Source: Prolixibacteraceae bacterium
GTDB taxonomy: Bacteria; Bacteroidota; Bacteroidia; Bacteroidales; Prolixibacteraceae
Assembly: GCA_019720755.1 (NCBI GenBank)
Contig: CP081303.1
Location: 2,852,001-2,916,000, forward strand
DNA length: 64,000 nucleotides
Reading direction: 5' to 3'
Shown here: positions 62,865 to 64,000 of the stretch, one piece after another
How positions within the stretch are numbered: the first letter of the stretch is position 1
How the letters are laid out: the number at the start of each line of letters is the position of its first letter
Program-made: the position numbers and the translations under genes
The notes under the pieces: model-generated
Databases searched by the model: none
The model's input: only the letters and a program-made list of their open reading frames with translations
What the model was told of the DNA's origin: nothing

Positions 62865-62901
62865 TAAAAAAGGCGGAAATTGATCGTTCAATTTCCGCCT
62901 T
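62865..62901 (-). terminator. Terminator after yebC
   Basis: AAGGCGGAAATTG and CAATTTCCGCCTT are perfect 13-base arms with a 6-base loop and a T-run on the minus strand. Confidence 0.85.
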
Positions 62902-62925
62902 ATAATAATATACTATTATTAATGA

Positions 62926-63636
62926 TTATGCCATGTTATGGAAAACATTCGACACATCTTCATCCTCCTCTAATTTCTCAAGAAGTTTGTCTACATCAGC
63001 TCTTTGCTCTTCAGACAAGTCTTTAGTATCAGTTGGAATACGTTCAAACTCTGCTCCTTTAATTTCAAAATCATTCTCTTCAAGGTACTTTTGGATATTA
63101 CCATAAGACTCAAAAGGAGCATAAATTACAAGAGAATCATCCTCTTCGAAGATCTCTTCTACCCCAGAATCAATCATCTCAAGTTCTAGTTCTTCTAAAT
63201 CAAGTCCCTCTCGTGCAGCAACCTTGAAATGGCATTTATGTTCAAACATAAATTCAACAGAACCTGTTGTACCTAAAGAACCATTACATTTATTGAAATA
63301 GCTTCTAACATTAGCTACGGTACGTGTATTGTTATCCGTTGCAGCCTCAACCATAATTGCGATCCCATGAGGAGCATACCCCTCATAAGTAATCTCTTTA
63401 TAGTCTTTCTGGTCTTTAGAAGAAGCTTTCTTAATAGCACGTTCAACATTATCTTTAGGCATGTTCGCTGCTCTAGCATTTTGAATCAATACCCTCAAAC
63501 GTGCATTGGACTCTGGGTTCGGCCCAGCATCTTTCACTGCGATAGCAATCTCTTTACCCAATTTGGTAAAAGTCTTGGCCATTGTACCCCAACGTTTAAG
63601 CTTTCGTGCTTTTCGATATTCGAATGCTCTTCCCAT
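62926..63636 (-). CDS. yebC: YebC/TACO1 family protein
   Basis: From the ATG at 63636 (MGRAFEYRKARKLKRW) this is a 236-residue protein; the longer frame from 63678 would overlap the promoter. It has the three-domain YebC fold: N-terminal helices with WGTMAKTFTKLGKEI and GPNPESNARLRVLI, then YEGYAPHGIAIMVEAATDNN, RTVANVRSYFNKCNGSLG and the acidic C-terminal part. Older annotation treats the family as a transcription regulator; newer work links it to translation of proline-rich stretches. It has its own promoter and terminator. Confidence 0.95.
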   Translation of the reverse strand: MGRAFEYRKARKLKRWGTMAKTFTKLGKEIAIAVKDAGPNPESNARLRVLIQNARAANMPKDNVERAIKKASSKDQKDYKEITYEGYAPHGIAIMVEAATDNNTRTVANVRSYFNKCNGSLGTTGSVEFMFEHKCHFKVAAREGLDLEELELEMIDSGVEEIFEEDDSLVIYAPFESYGNIQKYLEENDFEIKGAEFERIPTDTKDLSEEQRADVDKLLEKLEEDEDVSNVFHNMA

Positions 63637-63675
63637 TGTATTATAAGTTTTTTTATTAATTCTATATTTGAGACG

Positions 63676-63683
63676 CAAATTTA
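63676..63683 (-). promoter_or_regulatory. -7 box for yebC
   Basis: TAAATTTG on the minus strand, 40 bases before the ATG at 63636; it supports that start rather than the longer frame. Confidence 0.5.
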
Positions 63684-63743
63684 CAACGTTTCTATTTCAA
63701 ACATAGTTTTTTATAAAAAATATTTATGTAAGAACTATAAAAA

Positions 63744-64000
63744 TCACATTTTTTCGGCCATTTCCACCTCTTGAGGAACCTCCATTACAGACATAAACAC
63801 ATCCTCATCCACATCTACAATCAACTTTTCTAATTTTGCTTTCATCCCCTCATAAAGAAGCACTTTAGCTTCCATTACATCCATCGGGGCAAAAGTCAGT
63901 TGTTGCTCTGAAATTCTCTTATCCTCAGGAAATCGTTCAAAACAATCTGCAGCAACCATCGACAAAAGACAGTTCTTTATCTCATTATCAGAATATGGCA
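63744..64000 (-). CDS. Gene of unknown function cut by the right window edge
   Basis: The minus-strand frame is open from the edge at 64000 to the stop near 63744 (about 85 visible residues, the C-terminal part). The codon at 63965 is not a true start: the frame reads on upstream as PYSDNEIKNCLLSMV. The visible part is acidic, with VMEAKVLLYEGMKAKLEKL as a helix and an ending VPQEVEMAEKM. I do not recognise the family and do not assign a function. Confidence 0.5.
   Translation of the reverse strand, partial: PYSDNEIKNCLLSMVAADCFERFPEDKRISEQQLTFAPMDVMEAKVLLYEGMKAKLEKLIVDVDEDVFMSVMEVPQEVEMAEKM

Overview
This 64 kb window looks like chromosomal DNA of an AT-rich Bacteroidota species, most likely a marine or sediment Bacteroidales/Marinilabiliales-type anaerobe or microaerophile. 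The evidence is direct. Promoters match the Bacteroidota TAnnTTTG -7 element, sometimes with a TTTG -33 box. Shine-Dalgarno sequences are mostly absent. Several gene families are typical of the phylum: WbqC, PorT-like barrel, DUF4924, a TPR/outer-membrane barrel pair, short LptD, and a two-half nitroreductase. A superoxide reductase sits beside a peroxiredoxin, which suggests oxygen defence in an organism that lives with little oxygen. Most of the window is ordinary core chromosome.

Layout. 1-6 kb: lolA (cut by the left edge), WbqC, an ECF sigma factor, a Cys-tailed SlyD-like isomerase, superoxide reductase, peroxiredoxin and a YitT membrane protein. 6-16 kb (mostly minus strand): a coiled-coil/lectin-fold protein of unknown role, a patatin-barrel protein, the nadD-gmk-yicC cluster, a nitroreductase, murB and gyrB. 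16-23 kb: an outer-membrane barrel plus 1077-residue TPR protein pair, ftsE, a PorT-like barrel and a GAF protein. 23-29 kb: pyrBI, yigZ, dnaA, an MCE/MlaD protein and an amidase. 29-37 kb: lptD, a pseudouridine synthase, a sulfatase and a membrane pyrophosphatase.

37-52 kb is the accessory part. It holds a decayed IS630 element, a hydrolase, an AraC regulator, a carboxymuconolactone-decarboxylase-like protein, a Tricorn-type protease, a GH18 chitinase lipoprotein, UspA-like and DsrE-like proteins, a one-domain degenerate DEAD-box protein, an intact ISAs1-family element between two broken genes, and a GH29 fucosidase. 53-64 kb returns to housekeeping: folP-cdaA-engB, prs, rplY-pth-S4-DUF4924, mutS2, a metallophosphoesterase, yebC and a gene cut by the right edge.

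The most interesting signal is a probable transcription attenuator before pyrBI. A 31-codon leader ORF ends inside the 5' arm of a perfect terminator hairpin, and that hairpin lies just 20 bases before the pyrB start, preceded by a U-rich stretch. This is the logic of the enterobacterial pyrBI attenuator, seen here in a Bacteroidota genome. Other points worth a look are the ISAs1 element whose two flanks do not match, a 13-bp perfect palindrome between mlaD and dnaA, the degenerate helicase-like protein, and the cysteine-rich SlyD tail. I found no CRISPR array, tRNA, rRNA, phage, or obvious defence or secretion island.
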